Part shown: one piece after another, positions 21,286 to 34,980 of the stretch
Layout of the letters: the number at the start of each line of letters is the position of its first letter
How positions within the stretch are numbered: the stretch's first letter is position 1
Assembly (NCBI RefSeq): GCF_029227915.1
Contig: NC_079880.1
Coordinates: forward strand, 6,574,001 to 6,638,000
DNA length: 64,000 nucleotides
Source: Hydractinia symbiolongicarpus
Lineage: Eukaryota > Cnidaria > Hydrozoa > Anthoathecata > Hydractiniidae
Direction of reading: 5' to 3'
Made by a program: the position numbers and the translations under genes
The notes under the pieces: model-generated
Database searches by the model: none
Told to the model about the DNA's origin: nothing
Seen by the model: the letters and a program-made list of their open reading frames with translations, nothing else

Positions 21286-24200
21286 GGTGCTGTGGTAGCG
21301 CTTCATTTAAGAATTAAGATGAAAAAGTCATTTTTTACTGTGGGACCAATCCCAGCCGTTATAGCGCGCTGAAGAAAAAGCGACAGTTTCAAAAACTACA
21401 TTTCATTGACTTTTTAACAGTATCAATCCGTTCGAGTTACAACGCTTGAGTCACATATTCGTACCAACATGCATTTCTTGATATTTTTCAGGTATTACTA
21501 AGTTGTATGGCTTTTAACAGCGAAACGATTGACTGTGGGACTTAATTGAACTAATTATGGACTGTGACCCTATAAATGTGAAAGTGAGACAATTTTCTCC
21601 AAGAAATAACATTCTTCTTAATTTGACGTGATTGCCGAAACTCAGCGATTACACTGGACGCTGTGGTAGCGCTTCATTTATGAATTAACATAAGAAAGTC
21701 ATTTTTTTACTGTGGGACCAATCCTAGCCGTTATCGCGCTCTTAAAAAATAGCGACAGTTTCCAAACCTACATTTCATTGAATTTCTAACGGTGTCAGTC
21801 CGTTTGAGTTTCAACGGTTGGGTCACATATTTGTACCAACATGTATTTAGCGATATTTTTCTCATATTACTAGGTTGCATCGCTTTTAACAGTGAAACGA
21901 ATGACTGTGGGACTTAATTGAACTAACTTTGGACTGTGGCTGATCGATGAGATAAATGAAAAAATTGGACTCCAAGAAATAACATTCTTCTTAACTTGAC
22001 ATGATTGTCGAAATTTGACAATTACACTGGGCGCTGTGGTGGCGTTTCAATTAAAAATTAAGATAAAAAAGTCATTTTTTTGCTGTGGGACCAATCCTAG
22101 CCATTAGCGCGTGCTGAAAAAATAGCGACAGATTCAAAAACTACATTTCATTGACTTTCGAACGGTATGAATCCGCTTCAGTTACAACGATTGCGTCACA
22201 TATTCGAACCAACATGTATTTAGCGAAATTTTTCTTATATTACTAGGTTGCATCGCTTATAACAGTGAAAAGATTGACTGTGAGACTTAATTGAACTAAC
22301 TTTGGACTGTGACCTGATAAAGGTGATAAATGAGACAATTGGACTCCAAGAAATAACATTCTTCTTAATTTGACAAGATTGCCGAAACTCAGAGATTACA
22401 CTGGGCGCTGTGGTAGCGCTTTATTTAAGAATTTAGATAAATAAGTCATTATTTATTGTGGGATCAATCCTAGCCGTTATCGCGCTCTGAAGAAATAGCG
22501 ACAGTTTCAAAAACTAAATTTCATTGACTTTCTAACGGTGTCAGTCCGTTTGAGTTACAACGGTTGGATCACATATTCGTACCAACTTGTATTTCTTGAC
22601 ATTTTTCAGGTATTACTAGGTTGTATGGCTTTTAACAGCGAAACGATTGACTGTGGGACTTAATTGAACTGATTATGGACTGTGACACTATAAATGTGAA
22701 AGTGAGACAATTGGACTCCAAGAAATAACATTCTTCTTAATTTGAATTGATTGCCGAAACTCAGCGATTACACTGGGCGATGTGGTAGCGCTTCATTTAA
22801 GAATTAAGATAAGAAAGTCATTTTTTTACTGTGGGACTAATCCTGGCCGTTATCGCGCGCTGAAGAAACACCGACAGTTTCAAAAACTACATTTCATTGA
22901 CTTTCTAACGGTGTCAGTCCGTTTGCGTTACAACGGTTGGGTCATATATTCGCACCAACATGTATTTAGCGATATTTTTCTCATATTTCTAGGTTGCATC
23001 GCTTTTAACAGTGAAACGATTGACTGTGGGACTAAATTGAACTAATTTTGGTCTGTGACCTTATAAATGTTATAAATGAGACAAGTGGACTCCAAGAAAT
23101 AACATTCTTTTTAATTTGACATGATTGCCGGAACTCAGCGATTACACTGGGCGCTGTGGTAGCGCTTCATTTAAGAATTTAGATAAATAAGTCATTCTTT
23201 ACTGAGGGACCAATCCTATCCGTTATCGCGCGTGGAAGAAATAGCGACAGTTTCAAAAACTACATTTCATTGACTTTCTAACAGTATTAATCCGTTTGAG
23301 TTACAACAGTTGAGTCACATATTCGAACCAACATGTGTTTTTTGATATTTTTCAGGTATTGCTAGGTTGTATGGCTTTCAACAGCGAAACGATTGACTGT
23401 GGGACTTAATTGAACTGATTATGGACTGTGACCTTATAAATGTGAAAGTGAGAAAATTGGACTCCAAGAAATAACATTTTTTTTAACTTGACGTGATTGG
23501 CGGAACTCAACGATTACACTGGGCTCTGTGGTAGCGCTTCATTTAAAAATTTAGATTAATAAGTCATTTTTTACTGTGGGAGCAATCCTAGCCGTTATCA
23601 CGCGCTGAGGAAATAGCGACAGTTTCAAAAACTACATTTCATTGACTTTCTAACGGTGTCAGTCCGTTTGAGTTACAACATTTGGATCACATATTCGTAC
23701 CAACATGTATTTAGCGATATTTTTCCGACATTACTAGGTTGCATCTCCTTTAACAATGAAACGATTGACTGTGGGACTTAATTGGGCTATCGTTTGACTG
23801 TGACCTGATAAATTGGATAAGTGAGACAATTGGACTCCAAGAAATAACATTCTTCTTAATTTGACATGATTCCCGAAACTCAGCGATTACACTGGGCGCT
23901 GTGGTAGCGCTTCATTTAAGAATTAAGATAAAAAAGTCATTTTTTTACTGTGGGACCATTCCTAGCCGTTTTTGCGCGCAGAAGAAATAGCGACAGTTTC
24001 AGAAACTACATTTCATTGACCTTCTAACGGTGTCAGTCCGTTTGAGTTACAACGGTTGGGTCATATATTCGCACCAACATGTATTTAGCGATGTTTTTCT
24101 GATACTACTAGGTTGTATCGCTTTTAACAGTAAAAGGATTGACTGTGGGACTAAATTGAACTGATTTTGGTCTGTGACCTTATAAATGTTATAAATGAGA

Positions 24201-25430
24201 CAAGTGGACTCCAAGAAATAACATTCTTTTTAATTTGACATGATTGCTGGAACTCAGCGATTACACTGGGCGCTGTTGTAATGCTTCATTTAAGAATTTA
24301 GATAAATAAGTCATTCTTTACTGAGGGACCAATCCTATCCGTTATCGCGCGTGGAAGAAATAGCGACAGTTTTAAAAACTACATTTCATTGACTTTCTAA
24401 CAGTATCAATCCGTTTGAGTTACAACAGTTGAGTCACATATTCGAACCAACATGTGTTTTTTGATATTTTTCAGGTATTGCTAGGTTGTATGGCTTTCAA
24501 CAGCGAAATGATTGACTGTGGGACTTAATTGAACTGATTATGGTCTGTGACCTTATAAATAATATAAGTGAGACAAGTGGACTCCGAGAAATAACATTCT
24601 TTTTAATTTGACGTGATTGCCGGAACTCAACGATTACACTAAGCGCTGTGGTAGCGTTTCATTTAAAAATTTAGATAAATAAGTCATTTTTTACTGTGGG
24701 AGCAATCCTAGCCGTTATCGCGCGCTGAGGAAATACCGACAGTTTCAAAAACTACATTTCATTGACTTTCTAACAGTATTAATCCGTTTGAGTTACAACG
24801 GTTGAGTCACATATTCGTACCAACATGTATTTCTTGATATTTTTCAAGTATTACTAGGTTGTATGGCTTTTAACAGCGAAATGATTGACTGTGGGACTTC
24901 ATTGAAAAAACTTTGGACTGTGACCTGATAAATGTGATAAATGAGACAATTGAACTCCAAGAAATAACATTCTTCTTAATTTGACATGATTGCCGAAACT
25001 CAGCGATTACACTGGGCGCTGTGGTAGCGCTTTATCTAAGAATTAAGATAAGAAAGTCATTTTTTACTGTAGGACCACTCCTAGCCGTTATCGCGCGCTG
25101 AAGAAACAGCGACAGTTTCAAAAACTACATTTCATTGACTTTTTAACGGTGTCAGTCTGTTTGAGTTACAACGGTTGGGTCATATATTCGCACCAACATG
25201 TATTTAGCGATATTTTTCTCATATTACTAGGTTGAATCGCTTTTAACAGTGAAACGATTGATTTTGGGACTAAATTGAACTGATTTTGGTCTGTGACCTT
25301 ATAAATGTTATAAGTGAGACAAGTGGACTCCAAGAAGTAACATTCTTTTTAACTTGACATGATTGCCGGAACTCAGCGATTACACTGGGCGCTGTGGTAG
25401 CGCTTCATTTAAGAACTTAGATAAATAAGT
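21286..25430 (+). repeat. Satellite array right of LINE copy 3, mixed subfamilies
   Basis: About 11 monomers. The first (near 21,370) is an A-type monomer like that after LINE copy 1. Then the A-B-C order is lost, and two subfamilies alternate irregularly: an S type (tttagcgatatttttc followed by gttgcatcgc) and a T type (gatatttttcaggtattac followed by gttgtatggc). An open frame of 87 codons at 22,782-23,045 begins at GTG within the repeat and is not considered coding. Confidence 0.92.
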
Positions 25431-28400
25431 CATTTTTTACTGTGGGACCAATTCTAGCCGTTATTGCGCGCTAAAGAAATAGCGACAGTTTCAAAAACTA
25501 CATTTCATTGACTTTCTGACAGTATCAATCCGTTTGAGTTACAACAGTTGAGTCACATATTCGTACCAACATGTATTTTTTGATATTTTTCAGGTATTAC
25601 TAGGTTGTATGGCTTTCAACAGCGAAACAATTGACTGTGGGACTTAATTGAATTGATTATGGACTGTGACCCTATAAATGTGAAAGTGAGACAATTGGAC
25701 TCCAAGAAATAACATTCTTCCTAATTTGACGTGATTGGCGGAACTTAACGATTACACTGGGCTCTGTGGTAGCGCTTCATTTAAAAATTTAGATTAATAA
25801 GTCTTTTTTTACTGTGGGAGCAATCCTAGCCGTTATCACGCGCTGAAGAAATAGCGACAGTTTCAAAAACTACATTTCATTACCTTTCTAACAGTATCAA
25901 TCCGTTTGAGTTACAACAGTTGAGTCACATATTCGTACCAACATGTATTTTTTGATATTTTTCAGGTATTACTAGGTTGTATGGCTTTCAACAGCGAAAT
26001 GATTGACTGTGGGACTTAATTGAACTGATTATGGACTGTGACCCTATAAATGTGAAAGTGAGACAATTGGACTCCAAGAAATAACATTCTTCTTAATTTG
26101 ACGTGATTGGCGGAGCTCAACGATTACACTGGGCTCTGTGGTAGCGCTTCATTTAAAAATTTAGATTAATAAGTCATTTTTTTACTGTGGGACCATTCCT
26201 AGCCGTTTTTGCGCGCAGAAGAAATAGCGACAGTTTCAGAAACTACATTTCATTGACTTTCTAACGGTGTCAGTCTGTTTGAATTACAACGGTTGGATCA
26301 CATATTCGTACCAACATGTATTTAGCGATATTTTTCCGATATTACTAGGTTGCATCCCCTTTAACAATGAAACGATTGACTGTGGGACTTCATTGATATA
26401 ACTTTGGACTGTGACCTGATAAATGTGATAAATGAGACAATTGGACTCCAAGAAATAACATTCTTTTTAACTTGACATGATTGCCGGAACTCAGCGATTA
26501 CACTGGGCGCTGTGGTAGCGCTTCATTTAAGAATTTAGATAAATAAGTCATTTTTTACTGTGGGACCAATCCTAGCCGTTATCGCGCGCTGAAGAAATAG
26601 CGACAGTTTCAAAAACTACATTTCATTGACTTTCTAACAGTATCAATCCGTTTGAGTTACAACAGTTGAGGCACATATTCGTACCAACATTTATTTTTTG
26701 ATATTTTTCAGGTATTACTAGGTTGTATGGCTTTCAACAGCGAAACGATTGACTGTGGGACTTAATTGAACTGATTATGGACTGTGACCCTATAAATGTG
26801 AAAGTGAGACAATTGAACTCCAAGAAATAACATTCTATTTAATTTGACGTGATTGGCGGAACTCAACGATTACACTGGGCTCTGTGGTAGCGCTTCATTT
26901 AAAAATTTAGATTAATAAGTCTTTTTTTACTGTGGGAGCAATCCTAGCCGTTATCACGCGCTGAAGAAATAGCGACAGTTTCAAAAACTACATTTCATTG
27001 ACTTTCTAACAGTATCAATCCGTTTGAGTTACAACAGTTGAGTCACATTTTCGTACCAGCATGTATTTTTGATATTTTTCAGGTATTACTAGGTTGTATG
27101 GCTTTCAACAGCGAAATGATTGACTGTGGGACATAATTGAACTGATTATGGACTGTGACTCTATAAATGTGAAAGTGAGACAATTGGACTCCAAGAAATA
27201 ACATTCTTCTTAATTTGACGTGATTGGCGGAACTCAACGATTACACTGGGCTCTGTGGTAGCGCTTCATTAAAAAATTTAGATTAATAAGTCATTTTTTA
27301 CTGTGGGAGAAATCCTAGCCGTTATCACGCGCTGAAGAAATAGCGACAGTTTCAAAAACTACATTTCATTGACTTTCTAACGGTGTCAGTCCGCTTGAGT
27401 TACAACAGTTGGATCACATATTCGTACCAACATGTATTTAGCGATATTTTTCCGATATTACTAGGTTGCATCGCTTTTTACAGTGAAACGATTGATTTTG
27501 GGACTAAATTGAACTGATTTTGGTCTGTGACCTTATAAATGTTATAAGTGAGACAAGTGGACTCCAAGAAATAACATTCTTTTTAACTTGACATGATTGC
27601 CGGAACTCAGCGATTACACTGGGCCCTGTGGTAGCGCTTCATTTAAGAATTTAGATAAATAAGGCATTTTTTACTGTGGGAGCAATCCTAGCCGTTATCA
27701 CGCGCTGAAGAAATGGCGACAGTATCAAAAACTACATTTCATTGACTTTTTAACAATATCAATCCATTTGAGTTACAACAGTTGAGTCACATATTCGTAC
27801 CAACATGTATTTTTTGATATTTTTTAGGTAATACTAGGTTGTATGGCTTTCAACAGTGAAGCGATTGACTGTGGGACTTAATTGAACTGATTATGGACTG
27901 TGACCCTATAAATGTTAAAGTGAGACAATTGGACTCCAAGAAATAACATTCTTTTTAAGTTGACATGATTGCCGGAACTCAGCGATTATACTGGGCGCTG
28001 TGGAAGCGCTTCATTTAAGAATTTAGATAAATAAGTCATTTTTTACTGTGGGAGCAATCCTGGCCGTTATCGCGCGCTTAAAAAATAGCGACAGTTTCAA
28101 AAACTACATTTCATTGACTTTCTAAAAGTATCAATCCGTTTGAGTTACAACAGTTGAGTCACATATTCGTACCAACATGTATTTTTTGATATTTTTCAGG
28201 TATTACTAGGTTTTATGGCTTTCAACAGCGAAACGATTGACTGTGGGACTTAATTGAACTGATTATAAACTGAGACCCTATAAATTTGAAAGTGAGACAA
28301 TTGGACTACAAGAAATAACATTCTTCTTAATTTGACGTGATTGGCGGAACTCAACGATTACACTGGGCCCTGTGGTAGCGCTTCATTCAAAAATTTAGAT

Positions 28401-30660
28401 TAATAAGTCATTTTTACTTTGGGAGCAATCCTAGCCGTTATCACGCGCAGAAGAAATAGCGACAGTTTCAAAAACTACATTTCATTGACTTTCTAACAGT
28501 ATCAATCCGTTTGAGTTACAATAGTTGAGTCAGATATTCGTACCAATATGTATTTTTTTTCATTTTTCAGGTATTACTAGGTTTTATGGCTTTCAACAGC
28601 GAAACGATTGACTGTGGGACTTAATTGAACTGATTATGGACTGAGACCCTATAAATGTGGAAGTAAGACAATTGGACTCCAAGAAATAACATTCTTCTTA
28701 ATTTGACGTGATTGGCGGAACTCAACGATTACACTGGGCTCTGTGGTATGCGCTTCATTTAAAAATTTAGATTAAGAAGTCATTTTTTACTGTGGGAGCA
28801 ATCCTAGCCGTTATCACGCACTGAAGAAATGGCGACAGTATCAAAAACTACATTTCATTGACTTTCTAACAATATCAATCCATTTGAGTTACAACAGTTG
28901 AGTCACATATTCGTACCAACATGTATTTTTTGATATTTTTTAGGTAATACTAGGTTGTATGGCTTTCAACAGTGAAGCGATTGACTGTGGGACTTAATTG
29001 AACTGATTATGGACTGTGACCCTATAAATGTAAAAGTGAGACAATTGGACTCCAAGAAATAACATTCTTTTTAACTTGACATGATTGCCGGAACTCAGCG
29101 ATTATACTGGGCACTGTGGAAGCGCTTCATTTAAGAATTTAGATAAATAAGTCGATTTTTACTGTGGGAGCAATCCTAGCCGTTATCGCGCGCTTAAAAA
29201 ATAGCGACAGTTTCAAAAACTACATTTCATTGACTTTCTAAAAGTATCAATCCGTTTGAGTTACAACAGTTGAGTCACATATTCGTACCAACATGTATTT
29301 TTTGATATTTTTCAGGTATTACTAGGTTTTATGGCTTTCAACAGGGAAACGATTGACTGTGGGACTTAATTGAACTGATTATGGACTGAGACCCTATAAA
29401 TGTGAAAGTGAGACAATTGGACTCCAAGAAATAACATTCTTCTTAATTTGACGTGATTGGCGGAACTCAACGATTACACTGGGCTCTGTGGTATGCGCTT
29501 CATTTAAAAATTTAGATTAATAAGTCATTTTTTACTGTGGGAGCAATCCTAGCCGTTATCACGCGCTGAAGAAATGGCGACAGTTTCAAAAACTACATTT
29601 CATTGACTTTCTAACAATATCAATCCGTTTGAGTTACAACAGTTGAGTCACATATTCGTACCAACATGTATTTTTTGATATTTTTCAGGTAATACTAGGT
29701 TGTATGGCTTTCAACAATGAAGCGCTTGACTGTGGGACTTAATTGAACTGATTATGGACTGTGACCCTATAAATGTAAAAGTGAGACAATTGGACTCCAA
29801 GAAATAACATTCTTTTTAACTTGACATGATTGCCGGAACTCAGCGATTACACTGGACGCTGTGGTAGCGCTTCATTTAAGAATTAAAAAAAGAAAGTCAT
29901 TTTTTTACTGTGTGACCAATCCTAGCCGTTAGAGCGCGCTCAAGAAATAGCGACAGTTTCCAAAACTACATTTCATTGACTTTCTAACGGCGTCAGTCCG
30001 TTTGTGTTTCAACGGTTTGGTCACATATTCGCATTAACATGTATTTAGCGATATTTATCTGATATTACTAGGTTGCATCGCTTTTAACAGTGAAGCGATT
30101 GACTGTGGGACTTAATTGAACTGATTATGGACTGAGACCCTATAAATGTGAAAGTAAGACAATTGGACTCCAAGAAATAACATTCTTCTTAATTTGACGT
30201 GATTGGCGGAACTCAACGATTACACTGGGCTCTGTGGTATGGGCTTCATTTAAAAAATTTAGATTACTAAGTCATTTTTTACTGTGGGAGCAATCCTAGC
30301 CGTTATCACGCGCTGAAGAAATGGCGACAGTTTCAAAAACTACATTTCATTGACTTTCTAACAATATCAATCCGTTTGAGTTACAACAGTTGAGTCACAT
30401 ATTCGTACCAACATGTATTTTTTGATATTTTTCAGGTAATACTAGGTTGTATGGCTTTCAACAGCGAAATCATTGACTGTGGGACTTAATTGAACTGATT
30501 ATGGACTGTGACCCTATAAATTTAAAAGTGAGACAATTGGACTCCAAGAAATAACATTCTTCTTAATTTGACGTGATTGGCGGAACTTAGCGATTACACT
30601 GGGCTCTGTTGTAGCGCTTCATTTAAAAATTTAGATTAATAAGTCATTTTTTACTGTGGG
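25431..30660 (+). repeat. Satellite block rich in T-type monomers with a 3-monomer duplication
   Basis: About 14 monomers, mostly T type (ttttttgatatttttcagg, gtatggctttcaacagcg, ggctctgtggtagcg, aaaaatttagattaataag). A segment from about 27,690 to 28,740 is repeated near 28,806-29,480 at an offset of 1,116 bp. Shared rare variants are gcgacagtatcaaaaac, atcaatccatttgag, gtgaagcgattgac and ctaggttttatggc. S-type monomers intrude near 26,290, 27,440 and 30,000. No gene. Confidence 0.9.
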
Positions 30661-33600
30661 AGCCTTTCTAGCCGTTATCACGCGCTGAGGAAATAGCAAC
30701 AGTTTCCAAAACTTCATTTTATTGACTTTCTAACAGTATTAATCCGTTTGAGTTACAACGGTTGAGTCACATATTCGTACCAACATGCATTCCTTGATAT
30801 TTTTCCGATATTACTATGTTGTATGGCTTTTAACAGCGAAGTGATTGACTGTGGGACTTAATTGAACTGATTTTAGTGTGGGTCCTTCTAAATGTTATAA
30901 GTGAGACATGTGGACTCCAAGAAATATCATTCTTTTTAACTTGACATGATTGCCGGAACTCAGCGATTACACTGGGCGCTGTGGTAGCGTTTCATTTAAG
31001 AATTTAGATAAATAAGTCATTTTTCACTGTGGGACCAATCCTAGCCATTAGCGCGCGCTGAAGAAATAGAGACAGTTTCAAATACTACATTTCACTGACT
31101 TTCTAACGGTGTCTGTCCGTTTGAGTTTCAACGGTTTGGTCACATATTCGCATCAACATGTATTTAGCGATATTTATCTGATATTACTAGGTTGCATCGC
31201 TTTTAACAGTGAAACGATTGACTGTGGGACTTAATTGAACTAACTTTGGACTGTGACCTGATCGATATCATAAATGAGAAAATTGGACTCCAAGAAATAA
31301 CATTCTTCTTAATTTGACATGATTGCCGGAAATTAGAAATTACACTGGGCGCTGTGGTAGCGCTTCAATTAAAAATTAAGATAAAAAAGTCATTTTTTAC
31401 TGTGGGACCAATCCTAGGCGTCAGCGCACGCCGAAGAAATAGAGACAGTTTCAAATACTACATTTCACTGACTTTCTAACGGTGTCATTCCGTTTGAGTT
31501 TCAATGGCTGGATCACATTTTCGTACCAACATGTAGTTAACGATATTTATCTGATATTACTAGGTTGCATCGCTTTTAAAAGTGAAACGACTGACTGTGG
31601 GACTTAATTAAACTAACTTTGGACTGTGACCTCATCAATGTGATAAATGAGAAAATTGGACTCCAAGAAATAACATTCTTCTTGACATGATTGCCGGAAT
31701 TTAGCCATTACACTGGGCGCTGTGGTAGCGTTTCAATTAAAAATAAAGATAAAAAAGTCATTTTTTTGCTGTGGGACCAATCCTAGCCATTAGCGCGCGC
31801 TGAAGAAATAACGACAGTTTCAAAAACTACATTTTATTGATTTTCTAACGGTATCAATCCGCTTCCGTTACAACTATTGCGTCACATATTCGTACCAACA
31901 TGTATTTAGCGATATTTGTCTCATATTACTAGGTTGCATCGCTTTTAACAGTGAAACGATTGACTGTGAGACTAAATATAACTGATTTTGATCTGTGACG
32001 TTATAAATGTTATAAGTGAGACAAGTGGGTTCCAAGAAATAACATTTTTTTTAATTTGACATTATTGCCGGAACTCAGCGATTACACTGGGCGCTGTGGT
32101 AGCGTTTCATTTAAGAATTTAGATAAATAAGTCATTCTTTACTGTGGGACCAATCCTAGCCGTTGTCGCGCGCTGAAGAAATAGCGACAGTTTCAAAACT
32201 ACATTTCATTGACTTTCTAACGGTGTCAGTCCGTTTGAGTTACAACAGTTGGATCACATATTCGTACCAACATGTATTTAGCGATATTTTTCCGATATTA
32301 CTAGGTTGCATCGCCTTTAACAATGAAACGATTGACTGTGGGACTTAATTGAACTAACTTTGGACTGTGACCTGATAAATGTGATAAATGAGACAATTGG
32401 ACTCCAGGAAATAACATTCTTCTTAATTTGTCATGATTGCCGGAACTCAGCGATTACACTGGGCGCTGTGGTAGCGTTTCATTTAAGAATTTAGATAAAT
32501 AAGTCATTTTTCACTGTGGGACCAATCCTAGCCATTAGCGCGCGCTGAAGAAATAGAGACAGTTTCAAATACTACATTTCACTGACTTTCTAACGGTGTC
32601 TGTCCGTTTGAGTTTCAACGGTTTGGTCACATATTCGCATCAACATGTATTTAGCGATATTTATCTGATATTACTAGGTTGCATCGCTTTTAACAGTGAA
32701 ACGATTGACTGTGGGACTTAATTGAACTAACTTTGGACTGTGACCTGATCGATATCATAAATGAGAAAATTGGACTCCAAGAAATAACATTCTTCTTGAC
32801 ATGATTGCCGGAATTTAGCCATTACACTGGGCGCTGTGGTAGCGTTTCAATTAAAAATAAAGATAAAAAAGTCATTTTTTTGCTGTGGGACCAATCCTAG
32901 CCGTTGTCGCGCGCTGAAGAAATAGCGACAGTTTCAAAAACTACATTTCATTGACTTTCTAACAGTGTCAGTCCGTTTGAGTTACAACGGTTGGATCACA
33001 TATTCGTACCAACATGTATTTAGCGATATTTTTCCGATATTACTAGGTTGCATCGCCTTTAACAATGAAACGATTGACTGTGGGACTTCATTGATATAAC
33101 TTTGGACGGTGACCTGATAAATGTGATAAATGAGACAATTGGACTCCAAGAAATAACATTCTTCTTAATTTGACATGATTGCCGAAACTCAGCGATTACA
33201 CTGGGCGCTGTGGTAGCGCTTTATTTAAGAATTAAGATAAGAAAGTCATTTTTTTACCGTGGGACCAATCCTAGCCGTTATCGCGCGCTGAAGAAACAGC
33301 AACAGTTTCAAAAACTACATTTCATTGACTTTCTAACAGTGTCAGTCCGTTTGAGTTACAACGGTTGGATCACATATTCGTACCAACATGTATTTAGCGA
33401 TATTTTTCCGATATTACTAGGTTGCATCGCCTTTAACAATGAAACGATTGACTGTGGGACTTCATTGATATAACTTTGGACGGTGACCTGATAAATGTGA
33501 TAAATGAGACAATTGGACTCCAAGAAATAACATTCTTCTTAATTTGACATGATTGCCGAAACTCAGCCATTACACTGGGCGCTGTGGTAGCGCTTTATTT

Positions 33601-34980
33601 AAGAATTAAGATAAGAAAGTCATTTTTTTACCGTGGGACCAATCCTAGCCGTTATCGCGCGCTGAAGAAACAGCAACAGTTTCAAAAACTACATTTCATT
33701 GACTTTCTAACGGTGTCAGTCCGTATGAGTTACAACGGTTGGGTCATATATTCGCACCAACATGTTTTTAGCGATATTTTTCATATATTACTAGGTTGCA
33801 TCGCTTTTAACAGTGAAACAATTGATTTTGGGACTAAATTGAACTGATTTCGGTCTGTGACCTTATAAATGTTATAAGTGAGACAAGTGGACTCCAAGAA
33901 ATAACATTCTTTTTAACTTGACATGATTGCCAGAACTCAGCGATTACACTGGGCGCTGTGGTAGCGCTTCATTTAAGAATTTAGATAAATAAGTCATTTT
34001 TACTGTGGGACCAATCCTAGCCGTTATCGCGCGCTGAAAAAATAGCGACAGTTTCAAAAACTACATTTCATTGGCTTTCTAACAGTATCAATCCGTTTGA
34101 GTTACAACAGTTGAGTCACATATTCGTACCAACATGTATTTTTTGATTTTTTTCAGGTATTACTAGGTTGTATGGCTTTCAACAGCGAAATGATTGACTG
34201 TGGGACATAATTGAACTGATTATGGACTGTGACCCTGTAAATGTGAAAGTGAGACAATTGGACTCCAAGAAATAACATTCTTCTTAATTTGACGTGATTG
34301 GCGGAACTCAACGATTACACTGGGCTCTGTGGTAGCGCTTCATTTAAAAATTTAGATTAATAAGTAATTTTTTACTGTGGGAGAAATCCTAGCCGTTATC
34401 ACGCGCTGAAGAAATTGCGACAGTTTCAAAAACTACATTTCATTGACTTTCTAACGGTGTCAGTCCGTTTGAGTTACAACGGTTGGATCACATATTCGTA
34501 CCAACATGTATTTAGCGATATTTTTCCGATATTACTAGGTTGCATCGCCTTTAACAATGAAACGATTGACTGTGGGACTTCATTGATATAACTTTGGACT
34601 GTGACCTGATAAATGTGATAAATGAGACAATTGGACTCCAAGAAACAACATTCTTCCTAGTTTGACATGATTGCCGAAACTCAGCGATTGCACTGGGCGC
34701 TGTGGTAGCGCTTTATTTAAGAATTAAGATAAGAAAGTCATTTTTTTACCGTGGGCGCAATTCTAGCCGTTATTGCGCGCTGAAGAAACAGCGACAGTTT
34801 CAAAAACTACATTTCAATGACTTTCTAACGGTGTCAGTCCGTATGAGTTACAACGGTTGGGTCATATATTTGCACCAACATGTATTTAGCGATATTTTTC
34901 ATATATTACTAGGTTGCATCGCGTTTAACAGTGAAACGATTGATTTTGGGACTAAATTGAACTGATTTTGGTCTGTGACC
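30661..34980 (+). repeat. Satellite block with 4-monomer and adjacent-monomer duplications
   Basis: About 12 monomers. The variant gagacagtttcaaatac with ggtgtctgtccg occurs near 31,060 and 32,547, a 1,487-bp (4-monomer) offset. The two neighbouring monomers around 33,080-33,830 are almost identical over about one period (374 bp), sharing ttcattgatataactttgga and gaaacagcaacagtttc. A 5-bp shortened variant (cattcttcttgacatgattg) appears near 31,675 and 32,790. Open frames of about 60-87 codons here start at TTG or GTG and are repeat noise. Confidence 0.9.

Noticed and set aside
22782-23045. Open frames of 61-87 codons (also at 32163, 33210, 33584, 34702, 47441, 53705, 57083, 58545, 63000) on the + strand
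   Set aside because: They are the same frame of the satellite monomer left open in some variants, mostly starting at GTG or TTG inside the repeat. Most monomers have stops in this frame, so it is not coding.
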